Assembly (NCBI RefSeq): GCF_002056295.1
Contig: NZ_CP020100.1
Coordinates: 1,077,501 to 1,141,500, forward strand
DNA length: 64,000 nt
Reading direction: 5' to 3'
Source: Halopseudomonas phragmitis
GTDB taxonomy: Bacteria > Pseudomonadota > Gammaproteobacteria > Pseudomonadales > Pseudomonadaceae
The translations under genes and the position numbers were made by a program. This document shows, piece by piece, positions 1 through 8,273 of this stretch. The notes beneath the pieces are model-generated. The model was given only the letters and a program-made list of their open reading frames with translations, did not search any database and was not told where the DNA came from. Every line of letters starts with the position of its first letter. The first letter of the stretch is position 1.

Positions 1-1377
1 GGTATGCAGCAACTGGCTCAGGCGCTGATAAGTGTCGAAAGCGTCGGCCAGATCGTTCAGGCGGTAAATCGGTTGACCGATCACATCCCCGGCAGCGTAG
101 CCACTGATTACGCTGAAAGCCTGGTTGACCGCCAGGATTTTCAGCTCGGGATCAAGAATGTAGATACCTTCGGAGGTGGCCTCGAATACGGTTGCTGCCA
201 ACTGCGCCTGTTCCTGCTGGTGCTTGCGGGCGGTGATGTCGCGACGGGTGCCGATCATCCGGGTTACCCGGCCGCTGTCATCGCGGGCCACCGCCCGGCC
301 ACTGTCTTCGACCCAGATCCAGCGGCCATCGGCGTGCCGAACCCGGTACTCGATGCGATAGGACGGGGTATTGCCACGCATGTGCCGAACCAGGGTTTCC
401 TGCAGCGGCCGCACATCGTCCGGGTGCAGGCGTGGGCGCAGATCCCTGAGCATGCTGGTGACCGACTCGGCCGGTAAGCCGAAAATCTCTTGCAGGTGGG
501 AGTGAAATACCTGATCGGTTTCCAGGTTCCAGTCCCATAGCCCCAATTCACTGGCTTCCATTGCCAGGCTGAGCTGGGTTTCGCTGGCACTCAGGGCCCG
601 GGTTGCCTGTTCCAACTCGGCGGTACGCTGACGTACCCGCTCCTCCAGGGCGTCATGGCTGTCTCGCAGATGCTGTTCGGCCTGGCGCCGCTGCTGGATT
701 TCCCGGGTCAGTTGCTGGTTCAGTGCCTCGGCCTGTTGTCGGGCATCGTCCAGCCGCGCCACCAGCGCCTCGTTGCGCTGATTGGCCCGGGCAGTAGTGA
801 TCGCCGAGCGATTGATGAAAGCTGCCGCCAGCATCAGGCAACTAAACAGCGCCAAAGCCATCAAGCCCCAATAGGGGCTGGAAGGGTCGTCGCGACTCAA
901 CAGATAGATGATTGGCGGCAACCAGCAAGGCAGGGCAAAGGTGATGAACGCCAGAAACCGTTGAGCGTAGATAATGCTTACGCACAGACTGACCCCGGTG
1001 ACCAGCCCGTAGGCTGGTGCTTGCAGACTGAAGTTGTCGAGCGGCACCAGGAACAGATGCACATAGGCCATGCTCAGGCCGGACAGGGCATTACCCAGAT
1101 AGAACAGCAGGCGCCAGCGCAGGCGCAGCTTGATTGCGTTGGAGGCTTGCCGGTAGCGGTTCACCAGATGGCTGCGCAGCAGCACCAGCAAACCGATCAG
1201 CAGTAGCCAGGCCAACAATACAGGGCGCTCGGTATGCTCCCAGACAAGCAAGCTGATGGCGCTGGCCGAAAGCAGGATCAACCACTGTGGCAGACGCGAA
1301 TAGTGATACAGCTTATCGAGCTGGCGTAGGCGCTGCTCGGTGTGGCCACTGGCAAATGGGCTGGTGTCAAACGTCAT
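1..1377 (-). CDS. Membrane-anchored PAS-domain sensor protein, C-terminus cut by window edge
   Basis: This reading frame is open from an ATG at 1377 to the left edge, giving 459 codons with no stop, so the gene is truncated here. The first ~190 residues hold several hydrophobic segments and form a membrane sensor region. A coiled-coil stretch of about 60 residues follows, rich in Glu, Gln and Arg. Next come a PAS domain with a PAC-like end (reading RIEYRVRHADGRWIWVED) and the start of a second PAS domain (AATVFEATSEGIYILD). The missing part is probably a GGDEF/EAL module: a large c-di-GMP protein lies beside uvrD in P. aeruginosa as I recall it. That output domain is inferred, not seen. The gene is divergent from uvrD. 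Confidence 0.8.
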   Translation of the reverse strand, partial: MTFDTSPFASGHTEQRLRQLDKLYHYSRLPQWLILLSASAISLLVWEHTERPVLLAWLLLIGLLVLLRSHLVNRYRQASNAIKLRLRWRLLFYLGNALSGLSMAYVHLFLVPLDNFSLQAPAYGLVTGVSLCVSIIYAQRFLAFITFALPCWLPPIIYLLSRDDPSSPYWGLMALALFSCLMLAAAFINRSAITTARANQRNEALVARLDDARQQAEALNQQLTREIQQRRQAEQHLRDSHDALEERVRQRTAELEQATRALSASETQLSLAMEASELGLWDWNLETDQVFHSHLQEIFGLPAESVTSMLRDLRPRLHPDDVRPLQETLVRHMRGNTPSYRIEYRVRHADGRWIWVEDSGRAVARDDSGRVTRMIGTRRDITARKHQQEQAQLAATVFEATSEGIYILDPELKILAVNQAFSVISGYAAGDVIGQPIYRLNDLADAFDTYQRLSQLLHT

Positions 1378-1596
1378 GATGACGTGGTCCCCTGAACGCT
1401 GAGCGTTTCTTGTTGTTACGTGTTGTCGTGGCTGGCCGAAGATCTGTACCGCGACAGTATCAGATTTTGCACCATACACCAGAGCGCTGATCCGGCCCAG
1501 CCTTTTTTAGTCGCTGCTTTATAGCGCCAAAGCCTCTGGACCGCGGGCTTGGGCAAATTCTACCGAGGGACCGGCGGTCGCTGGTAGAATGCCCCG
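1378..1596. promoter_or_regulatory. Divergent intergenic region, PAS sensor / uvrD
   Basis: This 219-bp region must hold both divergent promoters. I looked for a LexA box (CTG-N10-CAG) because uvrD is SOS-controlled in enterics. The nearest match, around 1446-1460, lacks the second half-site, so I do not call one. Confidence 0.4.
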
Positions 1597-3768
1597 ATGG
1601 ATATTTCACACCTTATCAACTCGCTTAACGACGCCCAGCGCCAGGCGGTCACCGCCAGCCCTGGGCAACAACTGGTTCTGGCTGGCGCCGGCTCGGGCAA
1701 GACCCGGGTGCTGGTGCATCGCATCGCTTGGTTGATCCAGGTCGAGAATGCCTCGCCCTGGAGCATTCTGTCGGTGACCTTTACCAACAAGGCCGCCTAT
1801 GAAATGCGCCAGCGTATCGAGCAACTACTCGGTATCTCGCCGCAGGGCATGTGGGTCGGCACCTTCCACGGCCTGGCCCACCGCCTGCTGCGCGCCCATT
1901 GGCGTGAGGCCGGACTGGCCGAACAGTTCCAGATCCTCGACAGCGATGACCAGCAGCGGCTGGTCAAGCGGGTCATCCGCGAACTGGGGCTAGATGAGAA
2001 CCAGTGGGCGCCGCGTCAGGCTCAGTGGTGGATCAACGCACAAAAGGACGAAGGCCTGCGCCCGCAGCACATCCAGCCGGCCGGGGACCTGTACCTGACC
2101 ACCATGCTGCGCATTTATGCGGCCTATGAACAGGCCTGCGCGCGTGCCGGGGTGGTGGATTTCGCCGAACTGCTGTTGCGCTCGCTGGAGCTGTGGCGCG
2201 ACAACGCCGGGTTGCGCGAGCAGTACCAGGCGCGTTTCCGTCACTTGCTGGTCGACGAGTTTCAGGACACCAACGCTGTGCAGTATGCCTGGCTACGCCT
2301 GATCGCCGGTAGCAACCCGAGTCTGATGGTGGTTGGCGATGATGACCAGTCGATCTACGGCTGGCGCGGCGCGCGGATCGAGAACATCCAGCAGTTCCAA
2401 AGCGACTACCCCAACGCCGAGCTGATCCGGCTGGAACAGAACTACCGCTCCACCGCGCTGATCCTCAAGGCCGCCAACGCGCTGATCGGCAACAACGCCG
2501 GGCGTCTGGGCAAGGAGCTGTGGACCGACGGCAGCGAAGGCGAACCGATTGCCCTGTATGCCGGTTTCAACGAACAGGACGAGGCGCGCTATATCGTCGA
2601 GCGTATCGAGCAGGCGGTGGGCGAGGGCATGGCCCGCCGTGAAATCGCCATTCTCTATCGTTCCAACGCCCAGTCGCGGGTGCTCGAAGAGGCTCTGCTG
2701 CGTGCCGGCATTCCCTACCGCATCTACGGTGGACAGCGCTTCTTCGAGCGCGCCGAGATCAAGAACGCCATGGCTTACCTGCGTCTGGTCGCCAACCGCG
2801 GCGATGACGGCGCGCTGGAGCGGATCATCAACCTGCCGACCCGGGGCATTGGCGACAAGACCGTCGAAGCGCTGCGCGAGCACGCCCGCGCCTGCAACGT
2901 CACGCTGTGGCAGGCAGCCTGCGACATGCTCGATATGAAAGCCCTGCCCGGGCGCGCGGCCAATGCGGTCCAGGGCTTTTTGCAACTGATTGAGGAAATG
3001 GCCCAGCGGGTCGAAGGTCTGCCGCTCTACAGCATGACCCAGCAGGTCATCGAACACAGCGGCCTGCTGCGTTTTCACGAACAGGAAAAGGGCGACAAGG
3101 CCCAGGCACGGGTCGAAAACCTTGAGGAACTGGTGTCGGCTGCCCGCGCCTTCGAGAATGATCAGGCTGAGCTGGAAGAAGAGGGCAATGTGCTGCTGGC
3201 CTTCCTCGCCCATGCTTCGCTGGAGGCCGGCGATACCCAGGCCGACCAGTTCGAGGACAGCGTCCAGCTGATGACCCTGCACAGCGCCAAGGGCCTGGAA
3301 TTCCCGCTGGTGTTCCTGGCCGGAGTGGAAGAGGGCCTGTTCCCGCACAAGATGAGCCTGGAAGAGCCCGGCCGGCTGGAGGAGGAGCGGCGTCTGGCCT
3401 ATGTCGGCATCACTCGCGCCATGCAGCAGTTGGTGATCACCTGGGCGGAAACCCGGCGGCTGTATGGCAGCGAAACGTTCAACAAGATTTCCCGCTTTGT
3501 GCGCGAGATCCCATCCGAGCTGATTCGCGAGGTACGCCTGGGCAACCAGGTCAGCCGTCCGTTCGGGCCGAAGAACAAGCTGTTCCAGGCCGAAGCCACC
3601 GAAAGCACCGGCTTCGCCCTGGGTCAGCGAGTGGCGCACGGCCTTTTCGGCGAGGGCGTGGTACTCAACTACGAAGGACATGGCGCCCAGGCCCGTATCC
3701 AGGTCAACTTCGACGACGAAGGCAGCAAATGGCTGATGGTCGCCTATGCCAAGCTGCAGCCGCTGTAA
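1597..3768 (+). CDS. uvrD: DNA helicase II UvrD
   Basis: A 723-residue superfamily 1A helicase, the usual length for UvrD. It unwinds DNA 3'-5' in nucleotide excision repair and methyl-directed mismatch repair. The N-terminus carries the Q-motif region (LNDAQRQAVT) and Walker A GAGSGKT at residues 30-36. Motif II reads LLVDEFQDTN and motif III GDDDQSIYGWRGA. The C-terminal region has TLHSAKGLEFPLVFLAG and the VGITRA motif. It ends in a basic, glycine-containing segment typical of UvrD C-termini. The ATG at 1597 opens the conserved N-terminus MDISHLINSLNDAQR. Rep is the alternative paralogue, but the length and N-terminus favour UvrD. Confidence 0.95.
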   Translation: MDISHLINSLNDAQRQAVTASPGQQLVLAGAGSGKTRVLVHRIAWLIQVENASPWSILSVTFTNKAAYEMRQRIEQLLGISPQGMWVGTFHGLAHRLLRAHWREAGLAEQFQILDSDDQQRLVKRVIRELGLDENQWAPRQAQWWINAQKDEGLRPQHIQPAGDLYLTTMLRIYAAYEQACARAGVVDFAELLLRSLELWRDNAGLREQYQARFRHLLVDEFQDTNAVQYAWLRLIAGSNPSLMVVGDDDQSIYGWRGARIENIQQFQSDYPNAELIRLEQNYRSTALILKAANALIGNNAGRLGKELWTDGSEGEPIALYAGFNEQDEARYIVERIEQAVGEGMARREIAILYRSNAQSRVLEEALLRAGIPYRIYGGQRFFERAEIKNAMAYLRLVANRGDDGALERIINLPTRGIGDKTVEALREHARACNVTLWQAACDMLDMKALPGRAANAVQGFLQLIEEMAQRVEGLPLYSMTQQVIEHSGLLRFHEQEKGDKAQARVENLEELVSAARAFENDQAELEEEGNVLLAFLAHASLEAGDTQADQFEDSVQLMTLHSAKGLEFPLVFLAGVEEGLFPHKMSLEEPGRLEEERRLAYVGITRAMQQLVITWAETRRLYGSETFNKISRFVREIPSELIREVRLGNQVSRPFGPKNKLFQAEATESTGFALGQRVAHGLFGEGVVLNYEGHGAQARIQVNFDDEGSKWLMVAYAKLQPL

Positions 3769-3850
3769 TCACACCGAGTGCGACAATTACTACAGCAATA
3801 GCCGGCGCTGAGGACAGCGCTTGAGCGAGTAGAAGTCAGGAGCTTGATTG

Positions 3851-4951
3851 ATGAAACGACGTGAACTGATCACCGCCGCCGGTCTGGGCCTCGGTGCCAT
3901 GGCCCTGGCCGGTTGCCAGGACCAGGACAAGGCCATCGCCGAGGGCGGTGAGCAAAGCCAGCAACGCTTTCGCTGGAAAATGGTCACCTCCTGGCCAAAG
4001 AACTTCCCCGGCCTTGGCACCACGGCCGAGCGCTTCGCCGACACGGTCAACCGTCTGTCCAGTGGCCGCTTGCGCATCCAGGTGTTTGCCGCCAACGAAC
4101 TGGTTCCAGCCCTGGAAGTGTTCGATGCAGTCTCCAGCGGCACCGCCGAGCTGGGCCACAGCGCGGCCTATTACTGGAAGGGCAAAAGTGCCGCTGCGCC
4201 GTTCTTTACCGCCGTGCCTTTCGGCATGAACGCCCAGGAAATGAATGCCTGGTTGTACGAAGGCGGCGGCCTGGAACTGTGGCGCCAGGCCTACGCTCCG
4301 TTCGGTGTCCTGCCGTTGCCCTGCGGCAATACCGGGGTGCAGATGGCCGGCTGGTTCAACAAGGAAATCAACAGCCTTGATGATCTGCGCGGGCTGAAGA
4401 TCCGCATGCCCGGCTTTGGCGGCGAAGTGCTGGCCCGTGCCGGTGCCACCACGATCAACCTGCCGGGTAGCGACATCTTCACCTCGTTGCAGAACGGCAT
4501 GATCGATGCGACTGACTGGGTCAGCCCTTACAACGACCTGGCCTTCGGTCTGCACCAGGCCGCCAAATACTACTATTACCCCGGCTGGCAGGAGCCCTGT
4601 GCGGTGCTTGAGCTGACCATCAACCAGCGCGCCTTCGAGGCCTTGCCGGCCGATCTGCAGAGTATTGTCGAAGAGGCCGCACGGACCACCAACCAGGCCA
4701 TGCTCGATGAGTACACCCGGCGCAACGCCGATGCCCTCAATACCCTGGTCAACGAGCACCAGGTACAACTGCGCCGGTTGCCCGATGAGGTGCTTGAACG
4801 GCTGCGTGAACTATCGATGCAGGTGTTGGACGAAACCGCCAACCAGGATCCGCTCAACCGCCAGGTCTGGGACTCGATGGAAGCTTTCCGGCAAAAGGTC
4901 TGGGCCAACCATGCGCTGGGCGAACAGGTGATGTACGGTTTGCGTGGTTGA
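3851..4951 (+). CDS. TRAP transporter periplasmic binding protein (mannitol/chloroaromatic/keto-acid type)
   Basis: A 366-residue DctP-like binding protein of the COG4663 type, which captures an organic acid in the periplasm for a TRAP permease. The N-terminus has a twin-arginine-like start (MKRRELITAAG) followed by a lipobox LAGC with Cys22, so a Tat-exported lipoprotein is likely. Family signatures include WKMVTSWPKNFPG, the region around GLKIRMPGFGGEVL that carries the substrate-binding Arg, and YYYPGWQEP. ATG 3851 is preceded by AGGAG at 3838-3842; an in-frame TTG one codon upstream is less likely. Its likely permease genes lie 3.3 kb away on the other strand (8274-10204). The substrate cannot be read from sequence. 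Confidence 0.88.
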   Translation: MKRRELITAAGLGLGAMALAGCQDQDKAIAEGGEQSQQRFRWKMVTSWPKNFPGLGTTAERFADTVNRLSSGRLRIQVFAANELVPALEVFDAVSSGTAELGHSAAYYWKGKSAAAPFFTAVPFGMNAQEMNAWLYEGGGLELWRQAYAPFGVLPLPCGNTGVQMAGWFNKEINSLDDLRGLKIRMPGFGGEVLARAGATTINLPGSDIFTSLQNGMIDATDWVSPYNDLAFGLHQAAKYYYYPGWQEPCAVLELTINQRAFEALPADLQSIVEEAARTTNQAMLDEYTRRNADALNTLVNEHQVQLRRLPDEVLERLRELSMQVLDETANQDPLNRQVWDSMEAFRQKVWANHALGEQVMYGLRG

Positions 4952-5050
4952 GTAGTGAAATGTAATGTCCCTGCGGGTGCGGTTCGTTGCAGTACTTGAA
5001 CCACGCCCTCAGCGTTTGCCGGACTTCAGCAAATCAGGCCGGTTTTTTCC

Positions 5051-5629
5051 TCACCCGCCAAACACCGCCCGCAGCGCTTTCAGCGCTTCCATTTCCTCGC
5101 TGCTCAGCTCGGTCGGGGCGCAGCGCGGGTCGGTTTTCTGCAGGGCGCGCGACATGGCGGCGGTCAGCGGGATGGGATCGCAGCCGTGGCCCTGTTCGCA
5201 GATCATGTCGCGCTGCGGCTCGGCCTTGACGTGGCAGGCAAAGCAGTTGCCACCAAACTTGTTGTTGACGTCGGCAAAGCCGCGGGCACGGATGCTGGCG
5301 CCCTCGGCGCTGACGTCCAGTTCGATGAACTCCCAGTCTTTGGTTACCGGGCTGAAACCGGGGTCGCGCTTGACCATTACCTCGGTGGGGATCAGTTGCA
5401 CCACCGAGCCGGGCGGGTAGACGCCGCCGTCGAGGGCGTTGGCAACCGCCAGGGTGGCTTCCAGATCGCCCTTCAGGTTGTCGACAAAGAAGCCGCGTAC
5501 CGGGGTCATGTCGCGGATGCAGCCGAAGCTGTCAGCGCTGATCGGGTCGGCCGGTGCTTCGGCATGGGTGGTGATGGCCAGACTGGTCAGTGCGGCGGCG
5601 AGCAGCAGGCGGCTGTGGCTGAGGTTCAC
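5051..5629 (-). CDS. Periplasmic CxxCH (haem c) protein, possibly cytochrome P460-like
   Basis: A 192-residue exported protein with a clear signal peptide (LLLAAALTSLAITTHA) and one haem-c motif, CFACH, in GGNCFACH. Upstream lie blocks reading YPPGSVVQLIPTEVMVK and DWEFIELDVS. That arrangement (a G-x-V-VK strand, a W-E-F segment, then CxxCH near the C-terminus) resembles cytochrome P460-type proteins, but this is tentative. Further cysteines occur at MICEQGHGC and RCAP. The start is GTG at 5629, preceded by AGGAG. It is divergent from the OhrR-like gene at 5742, and the shared region holds a strong palindrome. I infer that the regulator controls it, possibly in response to peroxide. Confidence 0.7.
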   Translation of the reverse strand: MNLSHSRLLLAAALTSLAITTHAEAPADPISADSFGCIRDMTPVRGFFVDNLKGDLEATLAVANALDGGVYPPGSVVQLIPTEVMVKRDPGFSPVTKDWEFIELDVSAEGASIRARGFADVNNKFGGNCFACHVKAEPQRDMICEQGHGCDPIPLTAAMSRALQKTDPRCAPTELSSEEMEALKALRAVFGG

Positions 5630-5642
5630 GGGGAGGCTCCTG

Positions 5643-5668
5643 AATTTATATTGTGTGCAATATAATTT
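5643..5668. promoter_or_regulatory. Palindromic operator candidate for the OhrR-like regulator
   Basis: A perfect inverted repeat with 8-base arms, TTATATTG (5646-5653) and CAATATAA (5658-5665), separated by TGTG. It extends to AA/TT at the outer edges. It lies 14 bp upstream of the haem-protein start and about 75 bp upstream of the regulator start. OhrR-family operators are AT-rich palindromes containing CAAT/ATTG half-sites, so binding by the divergent MarR/OhrR protein is the natural reading. Confidence 0.7.
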
Positions 5669-5741
5669 GCCTGATTGGCCGTAGTGTCAACCGCTGGCGC
5701 CCGATAGAATGATGTCTGACTTCACCGATGGACTCTGTTGC

Positions 5742-6227
5742 ATGTCTTCTCCCTCTCACTTGCACCTGCGCAACCAGATCTGCCTGGCCCTGTATTCGGC
5801 GGGCAATGCCCTGTCGCGGGCCTACCGGCCGTTGCTCGAGCCGCTGGATCTGACCTATCCGCAGTACCTGGTGATGCTGGCGTTGTGGGAGGAGGACGGT
5901 GTGTCGGTGACCGCCATCTGCGAGCGCACCCGGCTGGATACCGGTACCGTGACGCCGTTGCTGAAACGGCTGGAGGCCAAGGGGCTGCTGCTGCGTGCCC
6001 GTTCAGCCGAGGACGAGCGCCGGCGGGTGATTAGCCTGACCGACAGCGGCCGGGCGCTGCAGGCGCGCGCCGAGGACATTCCCCTGCGCATGGCCTGCCT
6101 GGGCGTGCTGACCCCGGCGGAGGGCGCTGAGCTCAAGCGTCTGTCGGAAACCCTGTATCGCAATCTGCTGGCGTTGGAGCAGCTGCGTGCCAATCCGGGG
6201 GATAACGGGGACGGGTTGGCGGGTTAG
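5742..6227 (+). CDS. MarR-family regulator of the OhrR (2-Cys) type
   Basis: A 161-residue winged-helix regulator. The N-terminal block NQICLALYSA and AYRPLLEPLDLTYPQYLVMLALWEED is diagnostic of OhrR, a repressor inactivated by organic hydroperoxides. The sensing cysteine is Cys14, and Cys119 lies 105 residues later, the same spacing as Cys22/Cys127 in Xanthomonas OhrR as I recall it, pointing to the 2-Cys class. The wing carries DERRRVISLTDSGRAL. ATG 5742 begins the conserved protein; an in-frame ATG at 5709 is possible but less likely. No ohr gene is adjacent. The divergent gene encodes a CxxCH protein. Confidence 0.85.
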   Translation: MSSPSHLHLRNQICLALYSAGNALSRAYRPLLEPLDLTYPQYLVMLALWEEDGVSVTAICERTRLDTGTVTPLLKRLEAKGLLLRARSAEDERRRVISLTDSGRALQARAEDIPLRMACLGVLTPAEGAELKRLSETLYRNLLALEQLRANPGDNGDGLAG

Positions 6228-6352
6228 CTCTGTCGCTGTTCGATGGCAGTTAAAGGCTGATCAATGTAGCCCTTGTGGAACACCCCGCCCTTGAGCCTCT
6301 GCGGTCAGGTCGCTAAACTGCCGGGCTTTGTCACACTGCACAGGACGTAAGG

Positions 6353-7294
6353 ATGCGTAACCTTCTCTGCCTGGTTCTGATCGGCATGCTGGCCGGTTGT
6401 AGCCAGGATTTCGCCCGCCTGACCTTTGAAGAGTCGGCCCGCGCCGACCGCCACTGGAGCAAGCCTGCCTCCAAGCCCGAAGTCTTCGCCGCCTACAAGC
6501 AAGCCATCGTTGGTCAACTGCAGGAACAGGGTATTGAGCCGACCAAGGTATCGATGCGCATCGATCCGGACGACGATCACTCGGTGATCCTCAGCATCAG
6601 TAACGGCGGTGCACAGCCCGAGCAACTGCAGGCCTTTCAGCAGAGCCTGCAAGCGATTGTCGAAGCCCGTGAAGCATTGCCACTGACTGTGACCTTCAAC
6701 CTCAGCCGTCAGCCCGGTGGGCAGGAAGAGACAGAGGCTGACAGCGAAGAGCTGGGCAGCTATCAGGCTGAAATGACTCTGGGCAGGGTCGTGCTTAGCC
6801 ACAGCTACGGCCTGGGCGACATGCTCGCCGCCGCCTTGACAGGCAACAGCGGAGCCAGAAGCTCAGTGTTCTGTAATATCAGTGTCAAGCTTGAACCCCA
6901 TCTGCCGTTCAACTACCTCGCCTACAAGCTGGACGAGGACAGCGAAGAGGGTCGTTATGTGGTTGGCCGGCGTAGCTCGGAAATACTGAACGCCGAACTA
7001 CAGTTCAACAACGCCCGGCTGCAGGCCATGCTCGATAACGATGAAGTAGGCATCAGCCCCCCTGTCGAAAGCCGCGGACGGGCCAGCATGTTCAGCGGCC
7101 GCCTCAACCAGATCGACCTGCAGCTCGGCCCGGTTGGCGACGTACGCCACCAGAGTGGCAAGATCGACTCGATAGTCCACTCGCGGCTACGCGGCCAATG
7201 CAGCGAGCTGGCCATCGGCCTCGGCCAGCCGTTCAGCTTCTATATGGGCAACACCATCGACCGTCTCACCGCGGTCAGCGCCATCGAAGGCTAA
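6353..7294 (+). CDS. Putative lipoprotein of unknown function
   Basis: A 313-residue protein with a lipoprotein signal: hydrophobic LLCLVLIGM followed by LAGC, lipidated Cys16. The remainder is soluble, acidic and alternates strands and helices. A central segment reads SYQAEMTLGRVVLSHSYGLGDML, and a C-terminal part has GRASMFSGRLNQIDLQLGPVGDV. I recognise no family. It is followed 98 bp later by a membrane-protein gene on the same strand, and the two may form a unit. Upstream, 6228-6352 holds only its presumed promoter. Confidence 0.7.
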   Translation: MRNLLCLVLIGMLAGCSQDFARLTFEESARADRHWSKPASKPEVFAAYKQAIVGQLQEQGIEPTKVSMRIDPDDDHSVILSISNGGAQPEQLQAFQQSLQAIVEAREALPLTVTFNLSRQPGGQEETEADSEELGSYQAEMTLGRVVLSHSYGLGDMLAAALTGNSGARSSVFCNISVKLEPHLPFNYLAYKLDEDSEEGRYVVGRRSSEILNAELQFNNARLQAMLDNDEVGISPPVESRGRASMFSGRLNQIDLQLGPVGDVRHQSGKIDSIVHSRLRGQCSELAIGLGQPFSFYMGNTIDRLTAVSAIEG

Positions 7295-7392
7295 GCGAGA
7301 TTCTGATGGCGAGTACTGATCGGGAGTGCTTCGGCACTCTCACTGTGCTTGTTGTCGCGCAGTAAACAAGGAATAACTGTCAAGGAATGGCA

Positions 7393-8238
7393 ATGGACAA
7401 TATCAAGACCTTCGCAAGTGGTTTCTGGGACAACCTGGATCTGATCATGATTGCCCTGACCACTACCGGCATGACACTGCTGGGGCTGGTGGCGGGCGTA
7501 TTTGTGGTCGTTCTCATGCAGCGCCGGGGCTGGTTGGCGCGCAAGAATGCCTGGCACCACTGGCTGCTTAAACTCTATTGGCTGGCGCTGCCTTGCCTGG
7601 GCGGTTTTCTCGGATTCCAGTACGGCATTCTGTCGACGTTGGAACAGCAGGTACACAGCGAGATCAAGCGCCAGCGGCCAGTGGTGGAAGAGATTGCGCT
7701 GGGCTTCACTGCCGAATATCACGCCTATATCAGTCAGCAAGGGCCGCGACTGGAGCTGGAGAAATATCGCAGTTACAGCGCTGAGCAGGTACTGGTGGAG
7801 CTGGTCGATGCCTATTTGGCCGAGGTGCCGTTGGCCTATCTGCAAGCCACTGATACTGCTGGGCCGATGCAGCGCCTGGCTCAGCGCGGCTGGGAATCGT
7901 TACGCCGCACCGTGCTGCGCGAATATATGGTGCGCCAGATAGTCAACAAAGTGATCATTCCGGCCGGGACCAAATACACTCGACTTGACGAGCGCACTTT
8001 GCGCGATCTTACCCAGTTGCGTTTCGATACGCTGATGGACGCCGACGGTATCATTGCCTTCGTCAATCAACAGGTCAGTCGCTTCATGCGCCAGTTCTAT
8101 CTGATGGTACTGTTGCAGGCGCTGGCGCTGCTGGTGTTGATCGCAGCAGAGGTCGGTATTTCGTCCTGGCTGGGCCAGCGCCATCGGCGCGAAGAGCTTG
8201 GTGACAAGCTACAGCCAACAGCGGCAACGGCCGGATAA
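7393..8238 (+). CDS. Predicted three-TM membrane protein of unknown function
   Basis: A 281-residue protein with hydrophobic segments near residues 15-40 and 58-80 and again near the C-terminus (FYLMVLLQALALLVLIAAEVG). Between the second and third lies a ~150-residue, probably extracytoplasmic, helical domain. The C-terminus is basic then hydrophilic. ATG 7393 is preferred over the ATG at 7387 because AAGGA at 7382-7386 is well spaced only for the former. The family is not recognised. It follows the lipoprotein gene at 6353, suggesting a shared envelope role (inference). It converges on the TRAP permease genes. Confidence 0.7.
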   Translation: MDNIKTFASGFWDNLDLIMIALTTTGMTLLGLVAGVFVVVLMQRRGWLARKNAWHHWLLKLYWLALPCLGGFLGFQYGILSTLEQQVHSEIKRQRPVVEEIALGFTAEYHAYISQQGPRLELEKYRSYSAEQVLVELVDAYLAEVPLAYLQATDTAGPMQRLAQRGWESLRRTVLREYMVRQIVNKVIIPAGTKYTRLDERTLRDLTQLRFDTLMDADGIIAFVNQQVSRFMRQFYLMVLLQALALLVLIAAEVGISSWLGQRHRREELGDKLQPTAATAG

Positions 8239-8273
8239 GACGATCACGTTCAATCCTGCTTTTATGCCGCCTC

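Noticed and set aside
1446-1461. LexA/SOS box upstream of uvrD
   Set aside because: CTG is present but the partner CAG at the required spacing is not.
2293-3681. Long antisense open frame (462 codons) opposite uvrD
   Set aside because: It is a shadow of the high-GC uvrD coding frame, with no domain and no ribosome site.
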